The notes: a model not told the origin generated them from the letters alone. A stretch of 10,751 bases of DNA from Dissophora ornata (GCA_025201705.1 MU617565.1:1-10751), one strand, 5' to 3'; positions 1 to 9,009 are shown, counted from the stretch's first letter. A program made the numbers and translations.

Positions 1-143
1 GAAAGCCGAATTAGTTCTTTTGTTGACATGTCATGGTCGGTATTTGGATGGAGTGAATAAACACCATTATGACCGCACTCACTTTTTATTCTCTGCGCTA
101 GCGGTATTTGTCATTTGCTGATGATTGTGGTATTGGGTTAGCG

Positions 144-144
<1 letters not shown>

Positions 145-190
<46 letters not shown>

Positions 191-191
191 C

Positions 192-239
<48 letters not shown>
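145..239. repeat. Compound microsatellite (TG)19 ... (GA)23
   Basis: A pure TG dinucleotide run covers about 145-182. A short interrupted bridge at 183-193 follows, then a GA run at 194-239. The tract lies about 80 nt upstream of the decayed F-box-like reading frame at 320. The open frames that cross it on both strands consist only of Cys-Val, Arg-Glu or Ser-Leu/Thr-His dipeptide strings and are artefacts of the repeat. I see no gene in the surrounding bases 1-319. Confidence 0.97.
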
Positions 240-242
<3 letters not shown>

Positions 243-319
243 AAGGAAAAGCTTAGGGGAGAAATAGGTCTACAGGCTGTACACTCATTTTGATCCATTT
301 CCGCGAGGATCCAAACCTC

Positions 320-1664
320 ATGGCTATTGCTGACAAGCCTCTTTTATTCATGTTCACTGCACAAGGTTTGTTTTTCTTTCTCTTCCTTGGCTCCTTTCTC
401 CTTCTTCTGGTGTCTCATTCGTGCATCATCTTAGAGATCCCTCACATCCTAGATGAGATATGCCAAAGGCTCCTGGCTCGATATCACGAACTGATATCGC
501 TGCGGTGCGCGGACCTTCATTCCGACTAATAATGCTAGACAATAGCCGCTACATCCGAGAGCTCCGAGTGGATCTTACGGATGCTGATTTGCTTATCAAG
601 ACTCCATGTATCAACCTGGTCTGTGTTGATTTCGGCTGCACAGTATACTCTGAATTCCGAGAGGACTATGACAATTACACGCAAGCAATCGAGGAGGCAA
701 AAAAGCTCATTAGACCCTTTTATCAAAGCTCTTGAACTGATAAACTGATTGCCATGAACCTAAGATTCTAGAAGTCGAGCATGGTTCGATCTCGGGGGCG
801 CTCTCTGTACACTAATCCTTTACAAGTAGCATCCTTGGACTCTAAATGCATACTCTGAGAGAGTTCCTTTTCTATAGTAGCGTCTCTCAGTCAGGTCCAA
901 TGGTCCTGCAACTCCTCTCCGCGTTCCCAAACGGTATTCGACAGCTGATATTGGGCTGGGTGACATATCCCTGTCACTTATAAAACAGATTCTTGAAAGC
1001 ACTTGTCTGTGGCTCTTCAGTAGATGCACTTGAGGTTCTGCGGATGCAGAGTGCGATCGATGAACGATTGAAAAAAGGGTATTGCTCGGTTGCTGAAGCG
1101 CTATTCAAGATTTAGAAAGCTGAGCGTAAATAATGTATATAACCCACCTCGAGATGGCGTCGACATCTCGGATTTAATCAGTTCTGTAGACGAGATCGAT
1201 AGGCCCTGGAAGTGTCAAAAGACATTGGAGGTGCTGCAATTGAAAATCGCAAACTTCAAAGACGAGGATATGGAGTGTGCGCGCTCGACACAACAACGTA
1301 GTACAGCTCAAAAGGCGCAGAAGCCGTGGATGCGCTATGCATATGTCCAAAACTAAAATCGCTCGGGTTGCAATGGAAAGGACCAAGTCTACAAGGCGAA
1401 GGGATGTCGCTAGAGGTCAGGCTTGGGTATCTGAACTAAGATGAAGAGCAGCTAGACAGCTCTAAGATGACCAAAAGAGTGGATCTGGAGTGGATGGGGT
1501 TGCGGTGGTAGACCTTGAAGGAGAACAAGGTGGCTAAGGAGCTGAAAAAGAATCGCTGGGTTGCAGTCAACGAGAGGACAGGCTGCCAGTGCCAACAAGC
1601 CATCTTGCCTCCACGGGAGGCAGATTCAGAAGATTCAGAAGACACGAGTGAGGATGATCCTTGA
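320..1664 (+). pseudogene. Decayed F-box/LRR-like protein gene
   Basis: The relic opens at ATG 320 (MAIADKPLLFMFTAQ). A possible 69-nt pyrimidine-rich intron at 366-434 would join this to EIPHILDEICQRL, which resembles the first helix of an F-box (the Skp1-binding motif of SCF ubiquitin ligases). The rest of the F-box is not visible. Downstream, LRR-like text continues only by changing frame. Frame 1 at 460-735 contains YIRELRVDLTDADLL. Frame 0 from 756 to 1115 contains EPKILEVEHGSISGALSVH and LLSAFPNGIRQLILGWV, with stops at 813, 843 and 981. Frame 1 at 1090-1356 contains RPWKCQKTLEVLQLKI. Frame 0 at 1344-1664 contains CPKLKSLGLQWKG, with stops at 1437 and 1509, and ends in an acidic Ser/Asp/Glu tail. 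Hydrophobic spacing and the PW-x-C...L motif are what I know from Mortierella-type F-box proteins. Family membership is by recall, and substrate and function are unknown. A multi-intron gene is less likely because stops and shifts fall inside conserved-looking stretches. Confidence 0.62.
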
Positions 1665-2373
1665 GTTAGATTGGAAGAGGTTCCAAGGTTCATACCAAGC
1701 GATCCGGGAGGAATAGTCATTCGTGGCCCCAAGCGCGTCCAATGAACTAAACTACAAATTGATTCCAAGACTGGCACATCAAGACATTACAGGTTCAGGG
1801 GCAAAGCGGCGCGTCGCTGAAGTGTGGATCTCGCTATCGCGGCCGAATAGCCCAGTTGAGGTGATCCGGAACACCACCTTTTGTCCTCGCATGTGTCTGC
1901 CATCCAACACTCTGGATGATTCAAATCACGGTCATGCATGCAGAAGAAAAAATATATCACCCAATAAACCGCTTTTTGACCGGCTGCAGTGTGAGATGAA
2001 GGCATGGTCCTAGACTAAGTCCTTCTATGGGTGGGGGTGGCCATTGCAGAGCTCGCGTCGTGGAGGTCTACCGGCCGGATTGATGTTCATTTGCGCTCTA
2101 TGTCTCCTCTGTAGAAGTAGACTGACAAATGTGTTTGTTAACAAGTGAAATCTTTTTTTTGCATATTTTCCTGGTCGAATTGACGCGTTCACCGCAAGAA
2201 GACGTTTATTGCCCGATTTCAGACCTCGAGGCCTCCAATTTAATCGGAAGCGACATGAAAGTTTTCCTTGACGTCGACCGTCAGAAATGTAGACGAGAGT
2301 ATTTCCAGTAAGCGTCCCTGAAAGCAGGATACATTTTTTTGGCAGGACAAGACACTTTTTGGCATGACACGCT
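1665..2373. other. Intergenic stretch, no recognisable gene
   Basis: Open frames here are short. Examples are 1723-2013 on plus (96 codons, beginning at GTG) and 2025-2384 on minus. They contain no motif or repeat pattern I recognise. T-rich runs occur near 2152-2160 and 2334-2340. An imperfect 14-nt direct repeat (TTTTTGGCAGGACA / TTTTTGGCATGACA, one mismatch) lies at 2336-2349 and 2356-2369. I see no RNA gene, terminal inverted repeats or transposase-like text. Confidence 0.6.
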
Positions 2374-2781
2374 TCACTTGTCAACAGCTCGATATTGCTT
2401 CAGTCCAGCCTCTGTGAGTGCTAGATCTCCGTTGTTTTCGGCAAACTCCATGTCGATGAACACCGTAAACTCTTGTAATCCATGACAACCCCAGGGTTCG
2501 GCGCGGATGATGTCATGTGCTGTGATGACTCTCGCCTTGATGGTTTGCAAGCTGGGACATAAAATAAGAACGTCGACCATCCATGTTCTCGGGTCCCCAG
2601 CGTAACTCAGCAAGTTGATTGTTTCTAATGCGGATGTTGATTCTGGAGCACGTTGAACGTCTCGAGCTTCATGGGATATCAAATCGCCGCAAGGGTCGAT
2701 CGGTAGCAGGTAGCCAATGGCGTAGCTTCTTACAGCAATTGGGGATTTAGTTGCGGTCTGTTTCAAATTGACACGCTTCAA
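2374..2781 (-). pseudogene. LRR-like fragment of an F-box-type protein (remnant)
   Basis: This is an uninterrupted frame of about 135 codons with no ATG at its head: the first in-frame codon after an upstream TAG is TTG. The text ALETINLLSYAGDPRTWMVD, then CPSLQTIKARVITAHDIIR, then EPWGCHGLQEFTVFIDM has the periodic Leu/Ile spacing and the PW-x-C-x-x-L block of C-terminal LRR regions in Mortierella-type F-box proteins. The same PW-x-C block occurs in the plus-strand relic at 320-1664. No F-box is present, and there is no room for one before the eIF3a stop at 2910. I therefore read it as a truncated, probably non-functional piece on the eIF3a strand, just past its 3' end. It could still be part of an eIF3a read-through transcript. 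A copy of GACACGCTTCA lies at each end (2366-2376 and 2770-2780). Confidence 0.5.
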
Positions 2782-2843
2782 ACTACATCATTCAAAACAA
2801 AAAAAAGCTAAGACAGAACCTTATACCGTGTTTTTGGATTCTT

Positions 2844-2849
2844 TTTAAT
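2844..2849 (-). terminator. Candidate poly(A) signal of the eIF3a gene
   Basis: ATTAAA on the minus strand, about 60 nt after the eIF3a stop codon, is a common variant of the AATAAA signal. It is the only such hexamer I noted between the stop and the LRR fragment. Fungal poly(A) signals are loose, so this is a suggestion. Confidence 0.4.
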
Positions 2850-2909
2850 GATAGTCAACGATAAAAAGACGCCGGAGCGGCATCAGTTCTCTCCGATCGG
2901 CGATTATTG

Positions 2910-5900
2910 CTACTGATTGGCATTCTTGGCAGCCTCACGATCTCTCCATCCACCAGCACTGTTGCCAAACAATGGGCGGCGGGCAGGGGCTGGCTCCTCC
3001 TCGCGGGGTGTCTCGTGGGGTGCCTCGCGTGCAGGTTCGCGACGAGCTGACTCCGAGCTACGCGCAGCAGGTGGGCGGTAAGCTCCAGTCGAAGGGCTAG
3101 CGGCAGAAGTCTCGCCAGCAGTAGCGCCAGCAGTAGCGGCAGCATTCTTGGCAGCCTCACGCTCTCTCCAGCTGGGCCTCTCTCCTCCTGAAGACGATGG
3201 GACAAACTTGGAAGGCAAGACAGGGGCGGCAGACCCTGTCCTTGAACTAGACAGACGAGCCTCGATTTGGGCATCCTTCTCACGCGTCTTGGCGGCAATG
3301 GCATCCAACCTGCGTGTCCTCTCTTCTTCCTCAACCTTGTCCTTGGCTGTCTGTGCCTCACGCTCGGCACGTCTCTTCTCCTCCTCAGCAGCGCGGCGTT
3401 CAGTCTCAGCCTCTCGCTCAACCCTCTCCTTCTCCTCACGTACCTTGCGGGCCTCCATCTCGGCTTTGTGCTCTCTGTAGAGCTGAATGCGCCTCTTCTT
3501 CTCCTCCTCAATCCTGAGACGAGCAGCTTCACGCTTCTGAGCAAACTCCTCCTGACGCTTCTCCTCCATGTCATGACGGACCTTGCGGTAGTCGTCCAGA
3601 ATCTTGACCATGCGCCTCTTGAGCTCCAACTCGTGGGTATGCTTAGTAACAGCAGCCTCGTGGTGAGCTTTGACAGCAGCGTCATGGTAGACGCGGTCAG
3701 CCTTTTGCTGACGCTCATAGTCCTTGGCCAAAAGTGGACGCTCCTCCAAGCGTATGGCACGCTCAACGTGATCCAGACGCTTGCCAATGGCCTTAGTACG
3801 GGAGGCCATTTCGCTCTTCTCCTTCTCGAGCTGCTTGATCTGGATGGCAACTAGCTTATCCTTGTCCAAGTTCTCGAGGTCCTCGTCGTTCAACTCAACA
3901 CCAGCCTTGTTCTTGAGAGACTCTGCCAGCTTGAGAGACTCGGTCTTGCGGATAGCCTCCTGTTCAGCGCGAATACGCTCCTCCTCGCGCTTGCGGCGCT
4001 CCTCCGCCAAGCGGATCTTGAGGGTCTCCTGCTCCGCCTGCAGACGGAGAGCCTTCTCGCGGGCTTCCTCCTTCTCCTTGCGGGCCAACATGGTCTCGAT
4101 CAACTCCTTCTTGCGCTCAATGATTGCCTTGCGCTCAAGGGCAAGCTTGTGCTCCTCCTTCATGCTGGCCAAAGCCTTCACGAATGCAGCCTTCTTGGCC
4201 TCCTTCTTGGCCTCGACAACTTCGGGTGAGATCATAGAAACAGTCGTGTTGAGGCAGGTGGCCAAGCGAGTCAACTGAGTTCTCATGAGATCCGATGGCA
4301 AGGACTGCAAGACGGGTCCGTCCGTCACAGTCTTGTTGTCGGAGGCGAACAGGTCAGTCTCAAAGGTCAAGGATTGGGTGGCATGGTCGATACGAATTGA
4401 AAGCTCGCCCTTCTTGCATCCCTGCATGATAAACTTTTCAATGGTGGCAGAGTCGTAGTTGAAAGGAGCGGCGAACGAAGCCAACTGAATGACAAAGTCC
4501 AGCTTGACGGTGGTATAAACCTGCGACAACTGCTGGAACAAACGGGTCAAAATGACCTGGTGAAGAGGCTTGACGTACTTGACGAGTTCAGGGTCTTCAG
4601 TCAACTTGTTCATGATGGGCTCGATCTTCTTGCAGATGGAGAGAGGGTGGAACTGAACCTCCAGAATGTTGTACAGTTCACGGAGCTCAGGGCGGACGTG
4701 CTTGAGAATGTTCTTGCTGAGGGCCTCCTTCAAGAGTCCAGCACGGTTGGGGGAGCGGCTAAGACCCAAAAGGGCAGCCAGGCGGTGAGACTTATTCTTG
4801 GACTCGTCCACATCATAGCCGTTATCCTTAGAAGAGATGACAGGGATGGCCAAGGCCGACAACAAGGCGAGGGAAGCCATGCGGGTCTGCTCCTCGTCGG
4901 TAACAGACTTGTTCTGGGTCTTGACAAGGGTGTAGTACTTGTTCCAGGCAGCAGCGTGGAAGAGGTAATTGTCCGAGACCATGAAGATTTTGGTCAGCTT
5001 CTCGTAGTAGTTGGCCATCATGAATGGTTTGGGCATCTTCTTAGACATGGTCATCAAGTTGTGGATATCCTCGACCGAGCGGAAAGCCTCTTGCCACAAC
5101 TCGAGCTCGGCAGCGCCGTTCAATTGCTGGAAGCGGGTGTCCAAGTGGCGCTGGAGTGACTCGGGCTCGTTGAGGTTGATGGAGTGCGGTTGGTGGGCGT
5201 ACTTGGCAATGTTCTGAAGATGATTGCGCAAGAGATCGCAGAGGCGACGGAACTCAGTCTTGCGGGTGTACTTCAAGCAAAAGTGGAAAGCCTGGTGGGC
5301 AGTGGTCTGGTAAAGAGCCTCAAGACGGGCGTTGTTCCTGAGAATGTCGAGAACGGTCCTGTAGGCCTCCCAGAGGAACTTGAGCCAGGGAGTGACAACG
5401 GCGCGATCAGTACGATCCTTGTTCTGCTCGCCGGAGACAGTGCTGAGAAGGATCGACTCGGGGGTCTCGGTCGCCTCCAAGTCGTCCAATCCATCCAGAG
5501 TGATCTGGTCGGCCTTGGCCTGAGCCTCTTGAACCTTTTCCTCCGAAAGCTGAATGAATTTTCTGATAACCAGCTGTAACCGAACATCACAAGATCGTTA
5601 GTTCTCTTATATCTATTTGAGAATAAAACAAAGGGAAGTACAGAAGATAAAGAGATCTCTTACCTCAATGGTAGCAATGCTGGTGTTCTGGGAAATGTTC
5701 TTGTACTGATGGAGACCCTCCTTGGCGATCTTGCCCTTGCGGAGTGAAACGCACAGCTCGACAAACTTGAGCATGATGGGCTCCAACGAGGCCAGAGGAA
5801 CACTGCGCGATCTCTTGGAGATGATCACATCATGTAGAGCCTCGAGGGCAGCGGCATTTTGACCGACAGCGATAAGCTCTATAAGGAATATCAATCGAAG

Positions 5901-6430
5901 GGGGACGTGTCAACAGGAAGTCGAAGAGCGCGGTGGTGTGAAGAGAATAGAATAAAGGTGATAGGTTGAGGCTCCAGGTCAGCATCGGCCATTCAAGATG
6001 ACTTGCTGGCTGGTCTGACTGCCAGTCCATGTTGCATCCCTCAAGCTCCTGGACAAGTCAAGTTTGCCGCAGCTGGATGCGAGGTTGTTTAAAGCGATGG
6101 ATGGTGGGTTTTCGATAGCAAGATAGGGCCGATATGTAGATCGATGGATAGATGGATTGTTGGATCAAGGGGGAGTACATATCGATGGATAGACGGCTAG
6201 ACAGATAGCCAGTGGATTTTTGTGGATGTTTTCTGATCGCAACAGTGAAAGCGAGGGGAGTAGTCGCCGATTAAACTTCAGGAAAGATCACGCCTTTTTT
6301 TTTTGCTCTTTTTGAGTGCTGCATGGACGCATTGACTGTCGAGTATTCCGTGCAGTGATGAGGGATGAAGGGGACAAGCATTACCATCGGCTCTGCGAAG
6401 CACGGATTCTGGCTTTGCGAATGGTGCCAT
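2910..6430 (-). CDS. TIF32: Eukaryotic translation initiation factor 3 subunit a (eIF3a/TIF32), 3 exons, 974 aa
   Basis: eIF3a is the largest scaffold subunit of eIF3, which binds the 40S ribosome and promotes recruitment of mRNA and the initiator-tRNA complex in the cytoplasm. Exons are 6430-6385, 5878-5664 and 5573-2910, and all junctions are GT..AG. Exon 1 ends one base into codon 16 (G|AG, Glu). The start [17 protein letters not shown] closely resembles the yeast N terminus, and its ATG has A at -3. Conserved text includes [42 protein letters not shown] and [14 protein letters not shown]. The region around aa 415-495 fits the end of the PCI/winged-helix domain. A long charged coiled coil follows (about 540-855), including [16 protein letters not shown] as in human eIF3a. 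The Ala/Ser/Arg-rich tail (about 860-974) carries two WR[ED]REAAKNA motifs at about 889 and 963. Length suits fungal family members (yeast 964 aa). Intron 2 (5663-5574) has an ACTAAC branch site. The gene is intact. Confidence 0.96.
2921..3170 (-). repeat. Repeated 28-nt segment encoding the WRxREAAKNA motif of eIF3a
   Basis: Bases 2921-2948 and 3143-3170 match at 27 of 28 positions. Both lie in the last eIF3a exon, in the same frame, and encode the repeated motif W-R-[E/D]-R-E-A-A-K-N-A in the low-complexity tail, 74 residues apart. The second copy ends two residues before the stop codon (…KNANQ). Confidence 0.9.
5879..6384 (-). other. Long first intron of eIF3a (506 nt)
   Basis: The donor is G|GTAATG after codon 15, and the acceptor is TTCCTTATAG before AGCTTATCGC. 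The join restores [10 protein letters not shown], matching the conserved ADEL of eIF3a, so the boundaries are well supported. At 506 nt it is about five times the other six introns in the window (84-106 nt). Its plus-strand sequence contains degenerate GATG/GATA tetramers around 6095-6205 and a 13-nt direct repeat ATCGATGGATAGA at 6140-6152 and 6181-6193. I found no snoRNA or other RNA gene in it. Confidence 0.88.
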
Positions 6431-7059
6431 GATGGAGGGGCGGAGATTAGGGGTAAGGAAAAAGAGATAAAAAATCGCTGGTAATAGGTCACTGATAAAC
6501 ACCAAATCTTTTGACGGGAAACGCCACTCGTTTTCGACCCGTAGCCTACACAACGCGCACAAATTATACATGCTCATACACAGCCATGATGCCCTGGATG
6601 GAGGACTTGCACTTAAGAGTGCGAGGGGATGGTGCACGTCTGTACAGCGCCATGGCGCATCATCATCTGTGTCTATGTTGTTCCTCAGATCATTTTGAGT
6701 CGACTCTGTCACAATGTACATCGACAGTGCTCGATTCGCGTGAGATAAGAGAATATCTATCTCACTATGGGAACATCAGACGCAAATACACTCTGTCCTC
6801 TGAAAGCCGCCGAGTCCGCTTTGGCGACATCAATGGTAATCCCGGTGTTTGCCTTCCAAGGGTATTGATCGGTGTCTGTCAAATAGACACCAAAACCTTC
6901 AGGTCGATCATGGATTTGAATTTGCAGCCTTCCGTTTATTGCCAAAAAGGGAATCCGCCAAACAAAAAATACCAGCGTATTTGGCCGCGGTCGTGTTGAT
7001 GGCTCGAATGCTTTTTGTCTTCTTCGCTTCCCAGTCGATCAGAAAGGAGGACAGACACA
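6431..7059. promoter_or_regulatory. Divergent promoter region between eIF3a and the Ugo1-like gene
   Basis: The 629 nt between the two ATG codons must hold the upstream sequences and 5' leaders of both genes, transcribed away from each other. No clear TATA box pair stands out. A 7-bp inverted repeat GGTGTCT...AGACACC with a 7-nt spacer lies at 6871-6891, about 170 nt before the Ugo1-like ATG. A 162-codon open frame runs at 6511-6999 on plus and another crosses 6757-6945 on minus. Neither resembles a protein I know, so I treat the stretch as non-coding. Confidence 0.7.
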
Positions 7060-8831
7060 ATGGCATCCAAGTTCAACTTTCCTCCACCGGGAGGCGCGCC
7101 CAACGCCAACAGCAGCGCTAGTCCCCTCCGAACCTACTATGGCTCACCGCTCGACTCGCCCCTGCAGACCTACTACCATAACACGGTTCATTTGGAACAA
7201 GAACTTAATGCCAGCAACGATGTCAATTCGCAGGCCGCGGCCAAAGAGCTGCTCAACTATGGCCTGATCAAGTATCTCACATTAGCGATTGCTTCGCCAT
7301 TCGACGCTGCTCAGACGTTGCTTCAGGTCCAGTACATGCCCAACGAAGATGCGGCCAAAGCGAATGCCGACGATTACGATTTGGCGACAGCAGAGCAGGT
7401 ACAGGACACCAGGAGCTTGACCTATCTTTCAGTTCTCACAGTCAAGTACTTTGGTTCTCCTGACTATTTCTGATCAACTTTGGGTTCAATTCTTTATGTG
7501 ATAGGAGCGGCGCGACGAAGAGTTCCGAAGAGCGCAAGAGGCCGCTGAGGAAGAGGAGTACTTCAATAACGGATCAGGATCGGGATCAGGGGGCTATTAC
7601 TCGAGCAACACCCGCGCCGACAACTTCCCTTCTCCTCGCTCCAATGTCAACAAGCTGGACCCCAGCTCGGCTGTTTTCAGAGAGCGCAAGGACTTTGATC
7701 AATCGGGCTACCTGATCAGGACGGACGTTTATGATGATGACTCGAGACCGGCCTTTCAGCTACCACCACTTGAAGGAAGCTTTTGGCAGGTGACGAAGGA
7801 ATTAGTCAGGCATCCTACCGAGGGATGGATTTCACTTTGGAAAGGTATAACTACCAGCTTCATTTCTAACATTGCCGAGCAAGAACCCAATTGCTTCGAG
7901 GGCTAACCAGCGTATGAATTGATCGTAGGCCAATACACAAACTGGGTCTATTCAATGTTGCATCTCTTTGCCCAGCCAACCTTAGAGGCCACCCTAAACG
8001 ACACGTTTGATCTGTATGATGATACGATTCCTCTGGTACACTTGGATCGCGTTGGACCCAACATTGCGACCATGGTCACCTCTCATCTCGTCGTCGGGTT
8101 TATCCTCTCGCCTTTGGAACTTGTCCGCACCAGGTAAGAACACGCTATTACGATCTATCGTTGTATTGGGATTGCCTCTTCATTTACAACACATTTACTA
8201 ATACACTCCTATAATTCAACCCAGACTCATCGTGCAAACATCCGATCCTAAACAGCGCAAATACACTGGATTGCTTAATTGTATCTCGACTATCATTTCA
8301 GAGGAAGGATTCTCCGCTCTCTGGGGAGGAGTCAACTTTGTCCCTACAATCCTCTACCACACCCTGACCCCATTGCTGACAAACTCGATCCCTCTGATCA
8401 TTGACCGTGTTTTCCACATTTCGTCTATGGACTCTCCATTTCTGTATTCGCTGGCAGAATTGGGCTTGGATACACTCGACCTTTTGATTCGCCTCCCAAT
8501 CGAAACTGTCCGAAGGAGACTTCAAATCCAGATCCAGGCAAAGATCCCTGGAAAGCGATACGAGACTGTGGTCGAGACCAGGAAGCGGCCCTATGCAGGC
8601 GTAATTGATTGTGTATACAGAATTATCCAGGAGGAAGGAGGACAGCGCAGACGGCGCTTGAAGAAGCATACAAGCGAGGATGGGGAGACAAAGGAGATCA
8701 AGACTCCATGGTATGGCACCTGGAGTGTCCGCGGATTGTACACGGGACTGGGCACGCACTTGACAAGCAGCCTGGCGATGTTTGCAGTTGGTGCAGTTAC
8801 GAATTTGCAGGATGACAGCGATGACTGGTAG
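7060..8831 (+). CDS. UGO1: Ugo1/SLC25A46-like modified mitochondrial carrier protein, 4 exons, 496 aa
   Basis: Ugo1 (yeast) and SLC25A46 (animals) are carrier-fold proteins of the mitochondrial outer membrane that act in membrane fusion with Fzo1/Mgm1 (mitofusin/OPA1) rather than as transporters. Exons are 7060-7398, 7505-7844, 7929-8133 and 8225-8831, all with GT..AG introns of 106, 84 and 91 nt. Intron 3 has a TACTAAT branch site and intron 2 has CTAAC. The ATG at 7060 has A at -3. Three carrier signatures are visible: SPFDAAQTLLQ (Pro80), SPLELVRTRL (Pro288) and LPIETVRRRL (Pro386). The first lacks the basic residue at the usual position, in keeping with this divergent group. Between repeats 1 and 2 lies a charged, Gly/Ser-rich linker (about 114-160), then GYLIRTDVYDDD and EGWISLWKGQYTNWV, which recall the Ugo1 segment before its second unit. 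Length is close to yeast Ugo1 (502 aa). Another divergent carrier is possible but less likely. Confidence 0.85.
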
Positions 8832-8945
8832 ATAGAACGAGGATGAACACGATAATGTAAAGCAACCAAATGAACTTATGCCACAGTGAAGCGAGTGCGC
8901 TCGTCTTCCCCTCTAGACCTCATACAAACAGATGCATACTCATTT

Positions 8946-8962
8946 TTTATTCTCTTTTTATT
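8946..8962 (-). terminator. Candidate poly(A) signals of the PRCC-like gene
   Basis: Two AATAAA hexamers on the minus strand, at 8957-8962 and 8946-8951, lie about 48 and 59 nt after the PRCC-like stop codon. They sit inside the 178-nt gap shared with the convergent Ugo1-like gene, so the two 3' untranslated regions probably overlap. Confidence 0.6.
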
Positions 8963-9009
8963 GGGATCTAATGAATTACAGCAAGCAACAAACGAATAAT
9001 ATACACAAT

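Noticed and set aside
108..298. Short open frames crossing the microsatellite on both strands
   Set aside because: They are composed of dipeptide strings from the TG and GA repeats.
820..1029. 69-codon minus-strand frame
   Set aside because: The plus strand here carries LRR-like text of the F-box relic, and the minus reading has no recognisable pattern.
1723..2013. 96-codon plus frame downstream of the F-box relic
   Set aside because: It begins at GTG, has no known motif and is not a clear continuation of the LRR-like text.
2336..2369. Imperfect 14-nt direct repeat with TTTTTGGCA cores
   Set aside because: It is short, T-rich and adjacent to other T runs, with no associated element ends or gene.
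3267..3854. 195-codon open frame on plus, antisense to eIF3a
   Set aside because: It lies fully inside the conserved eIF3a coiled-coil exon. Its Leu/Ser-rich text is the reverse reading of Lys/Glu-rich codons.
4560..5159. 199-codon open frame on plus, antisense to eIF3a
   Set aside because: It is complementary to well-conserved eIF3a sequence and has no independent motif, so it is a shadow frame.
6355..6361. GTGATGA on plus, like a snoRNA box C
   Set aside because: The nearest CTGA is about 130 nt away and beyond the eIF3a start codon. There is no matching terminal stem and the strand is opposite to the host intron.
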